This document shows positions 44,675 to 52,208 of a DNA stretch of 64,000 nt, piece by piece. Position 1 is the first letter of the stretch. Each line of letters starts with the position of its first letter. The notes beneath the pieces were generated by a model. It was given only the letters and a program-made list of their open reading frames with translations, made no database searches and had not been told where the DNA came from. The translations under genes and the position numbers were made by a program. The DNA is from Lysobacter niastensis (GTDB taxonomy: Bacteria > Pseudomonadota > Gammaproteobacteria > Xanthomonadales > Xanthomonadaceae): positions 124,001 through 188,000 of the forward strand of contig NZ_JADLZT010000005.1 of assembly GCF_015453285.1 (NCBI RefSeq), read 5' to 3'.

Positions 44675-45099
44675 GGCGCCAGCACGGCGCGCAGCTGCTC
44701 GATCCGGCTCACCAGCGCTTCCGGCGTATAGGGCTCGGCAGTGGCCATGCCCCAGACCGGCTTGGGCCAGGCGATGTCGTCCTGGAAGCGCGCTATCACG
44801 TGCACATGCAGTTGCGGCACCAGGTTGCCGAGCGCGGCGACGTTGAGCTTGTGCGGCTTGAACGTGCGCTTCATCGCATGACTGACCAGCGTGATCTCGT
44901 GCATCAGCTCGGCCTGTTGCGCGGTGTCGAGGTCGATCAGTTCGGTCGCACCGGGCACGCGCGGCACAAGGATCAGCCACGGGTGGTGCGTGTCGTCCAT
45001 CAGGCGCAGTTCGCACAACGGGAAGTGCGCTACGGGATGGGTGTCGTCGGCCAGTTGCGGGTGCAGTTGCCAACCATTGGAAGGCGCGGAGCGGCTCAT
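44671..45099 (-). CDS. HIT-family protein
   Basis: A 142-residue cytoplasmic HIT (histidine triad) protein of the short proteobacterial type. The triad region reads PQLHVHVIARFQDDIAWPKP; the first two His of H-x-H-x-H are present and the third position is Ile-Ala, as in this subfamily. FPLCELRLMDDTHHPWLILVPR forms the front strand pattern. HIT proteins hydrolyse nucleotide phosphoramidates or adducts; no specific substrate is evident. It is coupled by 4-base overlaps to both neighbours, so it is a genuine operon member. Confidence 0.85.
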   Translation of the reverse strand: MSRSAPSNGWQLHPQLADDTHPVAHFPLCELRLMDDTHHPWLILVPRVPGATELIDLDTAQQAELMHEITLVSHAMKRTFKPHKLNVAALGNLVPQLHVHVIARFQDDIAWPKPVWGMATAEPYTPEALVSRIEQLRAVLAP

Positions 45100-45767
45100 C
45101 GCAGGTTCTCCGCGAAGAAATCCAGGGTACGGCGCCAGGCCTGTTCGGCGCTGGCCGGTTCGAAGACGTGGTTGTCGACGTCGCGGTTGAAGGCGTGGTC
45201 GGCACCCGGATAGACGTGGATGCGCGCGTGCGGCTGCTTCGTGCGGTGCTGCTCGACGACGTCGGGCGGGATGCTGGCGTCGCGCTCGCCGAAGTGGAAC
45301 ATCATCGGCGCGCGCAGCGGTTCGTCCAGGAAGGGCACCGTGCGCGCGCCGTAATAGGACACGGCTGGCAGGCCCAGCCGGGTGTTGGCGAGGAAGCTGA
45401 CGCTGCCGCCCCAGCAGAAGCCGACCACGCCGACGCGAAGTCCCTCCCGCTGCTGCAACGCATCGGCGGCGCTGGAGACGATGTCGACGGCGCGATCGAA
45501 TCCGAGCTCGTTGCGCAGGGCGACACCGCGCTGGGTGTCGGCCTCGGTATAGGTCAATTCGATGCCGGGTGCGACGGGGTCGTACAGCGAGGGCGCCAAG
45601 GCGGTGAATCCGGCCGTGGCGAAACGCTCTGCCACGCTGCGGATATGGGCGTTGGCCCCGAAAATCTCCTGCAACACGATCACGGCGCTGTGAGACGGGG
45701 CGCTCGGATCGGCGCGCCAGGCGCGGACAGGGCCATGCGGGGTGTCCAGGTCGGTCCAGTGGGCCAT
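45096..45767 (-). CDS. Dienelactone hydrolase family protein
   Basis: A 223-residue alpha/beta-hydrolase of the dienelactone hydrolase family and the first gene of the pyroglutamate run. The triad residues are visible: Cys in VGFCWGGSVSF, Asp in FHFGERDASIPPD and His in PGADHAFNRDVD. AVIVLQEIFGANAHIRSVAERFATAGF is the typical N-terminal region. The family cleaves lactones or esters; the substrate here is unknown. Its promoter must lie in the 284-base gap before rimO. Confidence 0.9.
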   Translation of the reverse strand: MAHWTDLDTPHGPVRAWRADPSAPSHSAVIVLQEIFGANAHIRSVAERFATAGFTALAPSLYDPVAPGIELTYTEADTQRGVALRNELGFDRAVDIVSSAADALQQREGLRVGVVGFCWGGSVSFLANTRLGLPAVSYYGARTVPFLDEPLRAPMMFHFGERDASIPPDVVEQHRTKQPHARIHVYPGADHAFNRDVDNHVFEPASAEQAWRRTLDFFAENLR

Positions 45768-45955
45768 GGCGGCAGATTCCGTTCAGCTGGGGGACGGGGA
45801 CGATTCTAGGCGTGTTCGCGCTCTTCGCGTGCTCCGAATGACGGGAGTTGCGCCTGCTCAACGTCGCTGCGTCGCGTATCGACGGGCCTTTCCTGGCTGG
45901 TCCCTGCGCGTCGCAGGTCATGCGGAGACTGCAAACGCGCCTTGGCCCCGGGGGC

Positions 45956-45961
45956 TATAAT
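45956..45961 (+). promoter_or_regulatory. Candidate -10 element of rimO
   Basis: A perfect TATAAT lies about 90 bases before the rimO ATG. I see no convincing -35 at 16-18 bp. The resulting leader would contain a small hairpin GCCGTC-CTTTTT-GACGGC. Confidence 0.4.
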
Positions 45962-46051
45962 TCGCGGCCCTCCTGACGCCCGCTCAGCCGTCCTTTTTGA
46001 CGGCCGCTCCGGGCTGTTGCCGGGAGTTTCCCTCCGCGTCTGGTCCGTTAC

Positions 46052-47401
46052 ATGTCCGTTGCCAATCCCAAAGTCGGTTTCGTCAGCCTCGGTTGCCCGA
46101 AGGCCCTGGTCGATTCCGAACGCATCCTCACCCAGTTGCGCGTGGAGGGCTACGACATCGTCCAGAGCTACGACGACGCCGACGTGGTGGTGGTCAACAC
46201 CTGCGGCTTCATCGATTCGGCGGTGACCGAATCGCTCGACGCGATCGGCGAAGCCATTGCCGAGAACGGCAAGGTCATCGTCACCGGCTGCCTGGGCAAG
46301 AAGCCCGAGCAGATCCGCGAGGCGCATCCCGGCGTGCTGTCTATCAGCGGCCCGCAGGACTACGGCAGCGTGATGAGTGCCGTGCATGCGGCGCTGCCGC
46401 CGAAGCACGATCCGTTCCTGGACCTGGTGCCCGACACCGGCATCAAGCTGACGCCCAAGCACTACGCCTACCTGAAGATTTCCGAAGGCTGCAATCACCG
46501 CTGCAGCTTCTGCATCATCCCGTCGATGCGCGGCGACCTGGTCAGCCGTCCGGTCGACGAGGTGCTGCGCGAGGCCGAGAAGCTCGCGATGGGCGGCGTC
46601 AAGGAACTGCTGGTGATCTCGCAGGACACCTCTGCCTACGGCGTCGACGTCAGGTACGCCGAGCGCGAATGGCGCGGCAAGTCCTACCAGACGCGCATGA
46701 AGGCGCTTTGCGAAGGCCTGTCCGAGCTCGGCATCTGGTCGCGCCTGCACTACGTCTACCCGTATCCGCATGTCGACGAGATCATCCCGCTGATGGCGGA
46801 GAAGGGCGCCCACGGCATGCCGAAGCTGCTGCCGTACCTGGACATCCCGTTCCAGCACGCCAGCCCGCGCGTGCTGAAGCTGATGAAGCGCCCGGGCGCG
46901 GTCGACAAGACGCTGGAACGCATCCAGCGCTGGCGCTCGATCGCGCCCGACATCACGATCCGCTCGACCTTCATCGTCGGCTTCCCCGGCGAGACCGAGG
47001 CGGAGTTCGAGGAACTGCTCGACTTCCTCGACGAAGCGCAGCTCGATCGCGTCGGCGCGTTCGCCTATTCGCCGGTCGAAGGCGCCACCGCCAACGCGCT
47101 GCCGGACCCGGTGCCGGAAGAGGTCAAGCAGGAGCGCCTGGCGCGCTTCATGGAGCGCCAAGCGGAGATTTCCGCGGCCAAACTCGAGGCCAAGGTCGGC
47201 ACGACCCAGCGCTGCCTGGTCGATGCGCTCGATGGCGAGTTGGCGATCGCACGCTCGATGTACGACGCGCCGGAGATCGACGGCCTGGTGCAGATCCAGA
47301 ATGGCTTCGAAGCCGGTCTCAAGCCGGGCGAGTTCGTCGACGTCGAGATCATGGGCAGCGACGAGCACGATCTGTTCGGCGAAGTCGCGTTCGACGACTG
47401 A
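46052..47401 (+). CDS. rimO: Ribosomal protein S12 methylthiotransferase RimO
   Basis: A 449-residue radical-SAM enzyme that methylthiolates the conserved Asp of ribosomal protein S12. The N-terminal UPF0004 cluster Cys are in [23 protein letters not shown] and VTGCLGKKP. The radical-SAM motif is [17 protein letters not shown], and a C-terminal TRAM domain (about 380-445) follows. [25 protein letters not shown] and [16 protein letters not shown] are typical of RimO rather than MiaB. It is monocistronic, with a repeat after the stop. Confidence 0.96.
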   Translation: MSVANPKVGFVSLGCPKALVDSERILTQLRVEGYDIVQSYDDADVVVVNTCGFIDSAVTESLDAIGEAIAENGKVIVTGCLGKKPEQIREAHPGVLSISGPQDYGSVMSAVHAALPPKHDPFLDLVPDTGIKLTPKHYAYLKISEGCNHRCSFCIIPSMRGDLVSRPVDEVLREAEKLAMGGVKELLVISQDTSAYGVDVRYAEREWRGKSYQTRMKALCEGLSELGIWSRLHYVYPYPHVDEIIPLMAEKGAHGMPKLLPYLDIPFQHASPRVLKLMKRPGAVDKTLERIQRWRSIAPDITIRSTFIVGFPGETEAEFEELLDFLDEAQLDRVGAFAYSPVEGATANALPDPVPEEVKQERLARFMERQAEISAAKLEAKVGTTQRCLVDALDGELAIARSMYDAPEIDGLVQIQNGFEAGLKPGEFVDVEIMGSDEHDLFGEVAFDD

Positions 47402-47500
47402 GCCCCCGTCTCCCTGGCCGCTTTTCGCGGTCGTCCCTCTCCCACAGGGGAGAGGGATAAGTCCTGGCTTTCCTTCTCCCTTTGCGTGGCGCATGGCGGC
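47402..47500. repeat. CTCTCCC-type intergenic repeat, copy 3
   Basis: Directly after rimO, CCCTCTCCC-ACA-GGGGAGAGGG forms a hairpin, followed by TTTCCTTCTCCC with TTGCG as in the copy after pgi. It may serve as a 3'-end stem-loop for rimO. The sequence from here to 47696 shows no other gene. Confidence 0.55.
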
Positions 47501-47696
47501 GCCTGCCGCTGACGAAGGCCAGCACGGTCTTGGTGCGGCCGCGCGGATGCCCAGGACCCAGATGCGGCCGGTGCAGCAAGTCGGCCTATACGGAAAGGTA
47601 ACGCGCCGCATGGTGTCATCAATGCGCGCGACGCGCTGATCGATACGAGATCGGGTAACGCGCCCGGTCGTCGCGGTCGTCGCGCGAGGAGGGCTT

Positions 47697-48227
47697 ATGC
47701 CTAACAGCGTTGCCGACCGCTTCCACAACTTCCACTTCACCGTCCCCGGCTCGCACATCTCGGGCAAGGCGGTCATGTACGCAGGACTGGCCGCAGGTGT
47801 CGTGTTCCTGGTGCTGGAGCTGATCTTCGCGCCCTTGTTCATGGGCCTGAGCAGTTGGGTCCCGGTGCGGATGATCGCCGCCATCACGATGGGCACCAGT
47901 GCACTGTTGCCACCCAACACCTTCGACACCGGTGCCCTGATCGCCGCCACAATCATCCACTTCGCGCTGTCGCTGCTCTACGCGCTGGTCTTCGCGTTCA
48001 TCGCGAAGGGGCGCTCGAGGATGACCGACACGATGCTCGGTGCGGCGTTCGGACTGGCTGTGTACGTGGTGAACTTCTACGGGTTCACGTACCTGTTCCC
48101 GTGGTTCGCCGAGGCACGCCACTGGGCCACGATCGTCTCGCACATGGCGTTCGGCGCGGTACTGGGCTACGTCTACGCGATGTATGCCAAGCGCTACGCG
48201 AAGTGGGACCACCTGGCCCACCCGTAG
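47697..48227 (+). CDS. Integral membrane protein of unknown function
   Basis: A 176-residue membrane protein with about four hydrophobic segments (near residues 25-50, 55-75, 85-108 and 115-165). It begins MPNSVADRFHNFHFTVPGSH and ends with a Lys/Tyr-rich tail. The GxxxxxxFGLxVYxVNFYG and HMAFGAVLGYVYA stretches suggest a YetF/DUF-like bacterial membrane family that I cannot name. GAGGAGGG lies just before ATG 47697. It stands alone between rimO and greB. Confidence 0.75.
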   Translation: MPNSVADRFHNFHFTVPGSHISGKAVMYAGLAAGVVFLVLELIFAPLFMGLSSWVPVRMIAAITMGTSALLPPNTFDTGALIAATIIHFALSLLYALVFAFIAKGRSRMTDTMLGAAFGLAVYVVNFYGFTYLFPWFAEARHWATIVSHMAFGAVLGYVYAMYAKRYAKWDHLAHP

Positions 48228-48280
48228 GCAGGACATAGCGGGAGCGGTGCCGGATCGCGCCGCTCCAGGAAGCAACAGGA

Positions 48281-48796
48281 TCAGCGGCTGTCGTCGTTGC
48301 CGTATTGGATGTCGACGATCACGAAACGGACCACGCCGCCCGGCAGGGTCGCGTCGAACTCGTCGTCGATGCGCTTCTTCAGCATCGCCCGCGCCAATGG
48401 CGAGTCGATGCTGATCCAGCCGGCCCTGGCGTCGGTTTCGTCGGGACCGACGATGCGGTAACGCTGCGATTCGCCGGAGGCGGCGTTCTCGATCTCCACG
48501 CGGGCGCCGAAGAACACGGCCTCCGGATCGCTGGGCGCGGTTTCGACCACGCGTAGCGCGGGCACGCGCTTGCTGAGGTAGCGCACGCGCCGGTCGATCT
48601 CGGCGAGTTGCTTCTTGCGGTACGTGTATTCGGCGTTCTCGGAGCGGTCGCCTTCGGCCGCGGCGGCCGCCAGCGCCTTGACCACTTCCGGGCGCTTCAC
48701 GCGCCAGAGGTCGTCCAGTTCGGCCTTGAGCCGGTCGTGGCCCGTGCGCGTGATGAGGGCGGTGCTCTTTTCGGGCGGCGGACGCCAACGGGACAT
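48281..48796 (-). CDS. greB: Transcription elongation factor GreB
   Basis: A 171-residue Gre factor that rescues backtracked RNA polymerase by stimulating transcript cleavage. The N-terminal coiled coil shows [20 protein letters not shown] with [20 protein letters not shown], whose acidic tip (D, E in DRSENAEY) enters the polymerase channel. The C-terminal FKBP-like domain holds [20 protein letters not shown] and [13 protein letters not shown]. [14 protein letters not shown] and the basic C-terminal patch favour GreB over GreA. It diverges from the MltF-like gene. Confidence 0.94.
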   Translation of the reverse strand: MSRWRPPPEKSTALITRTGHDRLKAELDDLWRVKRPEVVKALAAAAAEGDRSENAEYTYRKKQLAEIDRRVRYLSKRVPALRVVETAPSDPEAVFFGARVEIENAASGESQRYRIVGPDETDARAGWISIDSPLARAMLKKRIDDEFDATLPGGVVRFVIVDIQYGNDDSR

Positions 48797-48907
48797 TGCG
48801 GTGCGACAGCCAGGGACGGGTCGTCGTTATCGCAGACACGCCGCCGCGGCTCAAGCGTCGCGTCGGCACATGGACCAACGCTGGTCGCGCCGGTGACGGA
48901 GGCATTC

Positions 48908-50563
48908 ATGTCCAGACCACACCGCTTGTTCTTCGTCGCGCTGATCGCCGCGTCGCTTGTCTGGGCGCCCGCGTGCAACCGGACCGACACCACGACACCG
49001 GCCGCGCAGGCCCCGGCTTCATCGCCAGCTGCCGCGCCTGCGTCCGAGACAGCGACCGCGCCTGCGGTGGCAACGACTGAGCCACCGGCCGTCGGGGCTG
49101 GTGAAACGGCTCCTGCCGCGGCGGCGCCAGTCGCCGGGCCCGAGGCACCTGCGGCGATCGGGGCGCCGGTGGCCGAAGAGCGGGCACGGCAGCTCAGCCT
49201 CGAAGTCAAACACTGGACCGGCGACTTCGACGCGATGGTCGAGCGCAGGATGATCCGCGCGCTGGTGCCCTATAGCCGCACGCTGTACTTCACCGACAGG
49301 GGGCGCGAGCGTGGCCTGAGCGCCGAACTGGTCCGCGACTTCGAGAAGTACCTCAACCAGAAGCTGGCCAAGCAGCTGGGCAAGCGCCCGATCACGATCT
49401 ACCTGATTCCGACCACGCGCGACCGGCTGCTGCCGGACCTCGCGGCAGGACTCGGCGACATCGCCGCGGGCAACCTGACCGTGACCGATGCGCGCCTGAA
49501 GACAGTCGACTTCGTCGCCCCGCGCGATCGCAAACCGGTGCGTGAACTGTTGATCACCGGGCCGGCGTCGCCCCCGATCAGCAATCTCGATGGGCTGGCC
49601 GGCAAACGCGTGCACGTGCGGCCGGCCACCAGCTACAACGAGAGCGTGCGGCTGCTGAGCGACCGCCTGGTCGCCCGTGGCAAGCCGGCAATCCAGATCG
49701 TGCCGTTGCCGGATGCGCTGGAGGACGAGGACATCCTCGAGATGCTCAACGCCGGGCTGCTCGAATACGTGGTCGTCGACGACTGGAAGGCGAAGCTGTG
49801 GGCGCAGGTGTTGCCGAAGATCCAGGTGCACGAGGACATGGCGCTGCGCGAGGGCGGTTACATCGGCTGGGCGATCCGCAAGGAGAGTCCGCAGCTGGCG
49901 GCCGCCATCACCGACTTCTATCAGAACTACGCGAAGAAGCAGGGTGTGATCGACTATCGCCTGGCGCAGTACCACAAGAACATCCGCCAGATCAGCAACA
50001 ACACCGGGGGTGACGATTGGGAGCACTTCCAGCAGGTGATCGCGCTGTTCCGCAAGTACGGCTCGGAGTACGACTTCGACCCGATCATGCTGGCCGCGCA
50101 GGGTTACCAGGAATCGCGCCTGCGCCAGGACGCCAAGAGCCACGTCGGCGCGGTAGGCGTGATGCAGGTGATGCCCGCCACGGGCAAGGAGCTGAAGGTT
50201 GGCGACATCCGCGAGGTCGAGCCCAACATCCACGCCGGCGCCAAGTACATGGACCAGCTGATGACCCGCTACTTCAAGGATGCGAAGTTCAGCGAGGAGG
50301 TGCGGCCGTTGTTCGCTTTCGCCAGCTACAACGCCGGCCCAGGCAACATCGCGAAGATGCGCCGCGAGGCGAAGGCGCGCGGCCTCAACCCGGACAAGTG
50401 GTTCAACAACGTCGAGATCGTCACCGCCGAGAAGATCGGCATCGAGACCACGACTTACGTCCGCAACATCTACAAGTACTACTGCGCCTACAAGCTGACG
50501 ATGCAGATGGAACAGGCGCGGAAGAAGGCGCGCGAGCAGGTGGCAGGAAAGCCGAAGAGCTGA
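48908..50563 (+). CDS. MltF-like membrane-bound lytic transglycosylase
   Basis: A 551-residue lipoprotein with lipobox region APA-C at about residue 23, then a long Ala/Pro/Thr linker (about 26-95). A periplasmic solute-binding-like domain (about 110-345) and a C-terminal SLT lytic transglycosylase domain (about 370-520) follow. The catalytic Glu lies in AAQGYQESRLRQ, and VGVMQVMPATGKEL, IHAGAKYMDQL and FAFASYNAGPGNI are the other SLT motifs. It should cleave the MurNAc-GlcNAc bond with anhydro-MurNAc formation, as MltF does, with the first domain sensing a muropeptide or peptide. GGAGG precedes ATG 48908. Confidence 0.9.
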   Translation: MSRPHRLFFVALIAASLVWAPACNRTDTTTPAAQAPASSPAAAPASETATAPAVATTEPPAVGAGETAPAAAAPVAGPEAPAAIGAPVAEERARQLSLEVKHWTGDFDAMVERRMIRALVPYSRTLYFTDRGRERGLSAELVRDFEKYLNQKLAKQLGKRPITIYLIPTTRDRLLPDLAAGLGDIAAGNLTVTDARLKTVDFVAPRDRKPVRELLITGPASPPISNLDGLAGKRVHVRPATSYNESVRLLSDRLVARGKPAIQIVPLPDALEDEDILEMLNAGLLEYVVVDDWKAKLWAQVLPKIQVHEDMALREGGYIGWAIRKESPQLAAAITDFYQNYAKKQGVIDYRLAQYHKNIRQISNNTGGDDWEHFQQVIALFRKYGSEYDFDPIMLAAQGYQESRLRQDAKSHVGAVGVMQVMPATGKELKVGDIREVEPNIHAGAKYMDQLMTRYFKDAKFSEEVRPLFAFASYNAGPGNIAKMRREAKARGLNPDKWFNNVEIVTAEKIGIETTTYVRNIYKYYCAYKLTMQMEQARKKAREQVAGKPKS

Positions 50564-50574
50564 AGAGGAAAAAA

Positions 50575-50838
50575 GTGTATGGAGCGGTCTTTGGGGTGCT
50601 TCTGATAAGCAGTTTCAAAGTCCTCAAGGTCCCGACGGACGTGCCTCTTCGGGATATCTGGGGGTGGCAGGAGTTCAGCATCTGGATCGCTTACGCAGCT
50701 ATCTCTTCCATGGTGTCCTATGCGTTGGCACGCGCCGGCAGCTCACTCCTGCTTCGAGCATTCCGATCTTTGATGCGTTTAGGTGCGTTCCCGGTTCGCC
50801 CCCTCACGGAGCTCCGAGCTCCACTCGCGGGTGATTGA
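50575..50838 (+). CDS. Small hypothetical membrane protein, atypical composition
   Basis: An 87-residue candidate starting at GTG 50575, seven bases after AGAGG. It has two hydrophobic segments (about 4-14 and 35-60) and a basic C-terminal half (LLLRAFRSLMRLG). Codon choice is visibly AT-richer than its neighbours, with many A- or T-ending codons (ATA, AGT, AAA, TTA). The last codons run into the palindrome CGGAGCTCCG. I do not recognise it. It may be a recently acquired or degenerating gene, or a chance ORF; the ribosome binding site and composition favour a real origin outside this genome's core. Confidence 0.4.
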   Translation: MYGAVFGVLLISSFKVLKVPTDVPLRDIWGWQEFSIWIAYAAISSMVSYALARAGSSLLLRAFRSLMRLGAFPVRPLTELRAPLAGD

Positions 50839-51061
50839 GGTCGGCGCGTCGAGCAGCGTGCGCCGTCACTGGAGCAGGGCAGCCCGGCGTTCCGGGCTCG
50901 GAGCTCGGGCGGCAGAGCTTTTTGCTCCATCGTCGGAGCAATAAGGCACAGATCCGAGGTTCGACCGTCGCCGGCGCGGTGAGAAGTTCACCATCGACCG
51001 GGCAAATTGCCCGGCGCGTGGAGCAAATTGCTCGGTGCATGGAGCTCGAACAGCCAATGCG
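50807..51061. repeat. Cluster of short palindromes with about 21-bp spacing
   Basis: A non-coding stretch holds at least six perfect or near-perfect palindromes: CGGAGCTCCG (50807-50816), AGCCCGG-CGTT-CCGGGCT (50881-50898), TTGCTCC-ATCGTC-GGAGCAA (50922-50941), GGTGA-GAAGT-TCACC (50978-50992), CCGGGCAA-A-TTGCCCGG (50998-51014) and GAGCAA-A-TTGCTC (51021-51033). The last three start units of 20, 22 and 21 bp in tandem, and units at 50998 and 51020 are clearly related. No known family of repeats or sites was recognised. The gap from 50839 to 51170 has no convincing gene. Confidence 0.65.
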
Positions 51062-51170
51062 CCCGGCGGGGCTGCCCTCGCAGGCTGCTGCAGCGGGCGT
51101 TCCCTCTACAGCAGTCAGCAGTGGACAGCCCATCCGGGAATGACGGGCCAGCCCTGCGCACGACCGCCGC

Positions 51171-51593
51171 TCAGGGCTTGGTCGCGCGGTCCACCATCTG
51201 CGATGCCGTCAGCGGGCCGGCGGCCATCGTGTCGGTGTGCGAGGCGACCATCTGGCGGAACTCCAAGCCTGCCGGGGCGCCGATCTTGAGTCCCTTCTTG
51301 CGCGCCATCTCGTCGAGCTTGTCGGACGTGGCGTCATCGATGTCCGGCGAGATGGCGACGTAATCCCAGCTGTCGCCGTTCATGTGGGCATACCACTGCG
51401 TCGCGCCGACGCCGGCCTCGCGATCGATCGCTTCGCGGGCGGCCATCCATTTCAGGAACTCAAGTTGCTTGCCCGGGGCGATGTGGTAGATCGCCACGAT
51501 GACGTGCGGGACCTTTTCCTGGGCGGGCGCCGGGGCGGGCAGGGCCATCGCCATCGCGCAGGCGACGGAAAGCAGCAGGGGGAAGCGGGACAT
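51171..51593 (-). CDS. Small secreted protein, ferredoxin-like fold suspected
   Basis: A 140-residue protein with a signal peptide (about 1-24, cleavage after PAPA). The mature part begins VPHVIVAIYHIAPGKQLEFLKWM, continues ATQWYAHMNGDSWDYVAISP and ends with two helices. This beta-alpha-beta pattern resembles dimeric alpha-beta barrel (ABM or NIPSNAP-like) proteins, but the match is structural guesswork. TGGAGA precedes ATG 51593. It lies upstream of the palindrome cluster and is not closely spaced with the next gene on its strand. Confidence 0.7.
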   Translation of the reverse strand: MSRFPLLLSVACAMAMALPAPAPAQEKVPHVIVAIYHIAPGKQLEFLKWMAAREAIDREAGVGATQWYAHMNGDSWDYVAISPDIDDATSDKLDEMARKKGLKIGAPAGLEFRQMVASHTDTMAAGPLTASQMVDRATKP

Positions 51594-51751
51594 GACGGTC
51601 TCCAGAGCGCCGCTGCGCGGCGCGACGGCCGGGGCCAGGGAGGCGCGTCGGCGTCCCCGGTCGCGGCGTCGACACGCTGCACGGAGGCCCCTGGTCCTGG
51701 CGCGCGCTTGGAACAACGCGCCACGACGTTGCGGGCGGTCAGCGGTACTGC

Positions 51752-52192
51752 CTAGCGAGCGGCTTCGCGGTGCAGCGTGGCGCTCGCGGAGGCTGCCTTG
51801 CCTTCGGCGTCGAGCGGTTGGAGATCGGTGCCGGCCACGGCATAGAGCCGGTCGGCTTCGGACTTGCTGTTGGGGTCGAGGCGAACGCGCGTGCCGTTCT
51901 CCTCGGCGGTCCAGGTGCCGTCGAACCCGGCGCCCGCTTCCTGCAGGCGGAACGTGCCGTCGCCGCGCAGTTCGACGGTCGTGCCGCCGCCGCTGAAGCG
52001 GCCGGCAAAGGCGCGTGCGTCGCTGGCGTTGGCGGGCGCTGGCGCAGCCGCCGCTGGCGCCACTTCCGTCGTCGTCGAAACCGTTGGTGACGCGGGTTCC
52101 GGTGCGGATGCTGCAGGCGGTTCCGGCTGTGGCTGACAGGCCGAGGTCAGCGTGGTCAAGCTGACGAAGAGGACGAGAAGCTTCCGGTTCAT
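51752..52192 (-). CDS. Putative lipoprotein
   Basis: A 146-residue lipoprotein with lipobox LTSA-C at residue 19, a Pro/Ala/Thr/Val-rich spacer (about 20-58) and a small beta-rich domain (AFAGRFSGGGTTVELRGDG ... GTWTAEENGTRVRLDP). The last part resembles NlpE-like or META-like small barrels in layout, without a definite match. It starts 16 bases after the YjgR gene on the same strand and may be co-transcribed with it. Function unknown. Confidence 0.75.
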   Translation of the reverse strand: MNRKLLVLFVSLTTLTSACQPQPEPPAASAPEPASPTVSTTTEVAPAAAAPAPANASDARAFAGRFSGGGTTVELRGDGTFRLQEAGAGFDGTWTAEENGTRVRLDPNSKSEADRLYAVAGTDLQPLDAEGKAASASATLHREAAR

Positions 52193-52208
52193 TCGATGTG
52201 TCTCCCGA

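Noticed and set aside
45806-47956. A 716-codon frame on the minus strand opposite rimO
   Set aside because: RimO carries all cluster motifs on the plus strand; the antisense product has no recognisable domain.
50881-51061. CRISPR-like array or integron attC sites
   Set aside because: Units are adjacent palindromes without unique spacers, there are no cas or integrase genes, and no paired RYYYAAC/GTTRRRY attC ends were found.
50804-51143. Overlapping frames of about 100 codons on both strands across the palindrome cluster
   Set aside because: They lack ribosome binding sites, have no family similarity, and their internal repeats are explained by the DNA palindromes.
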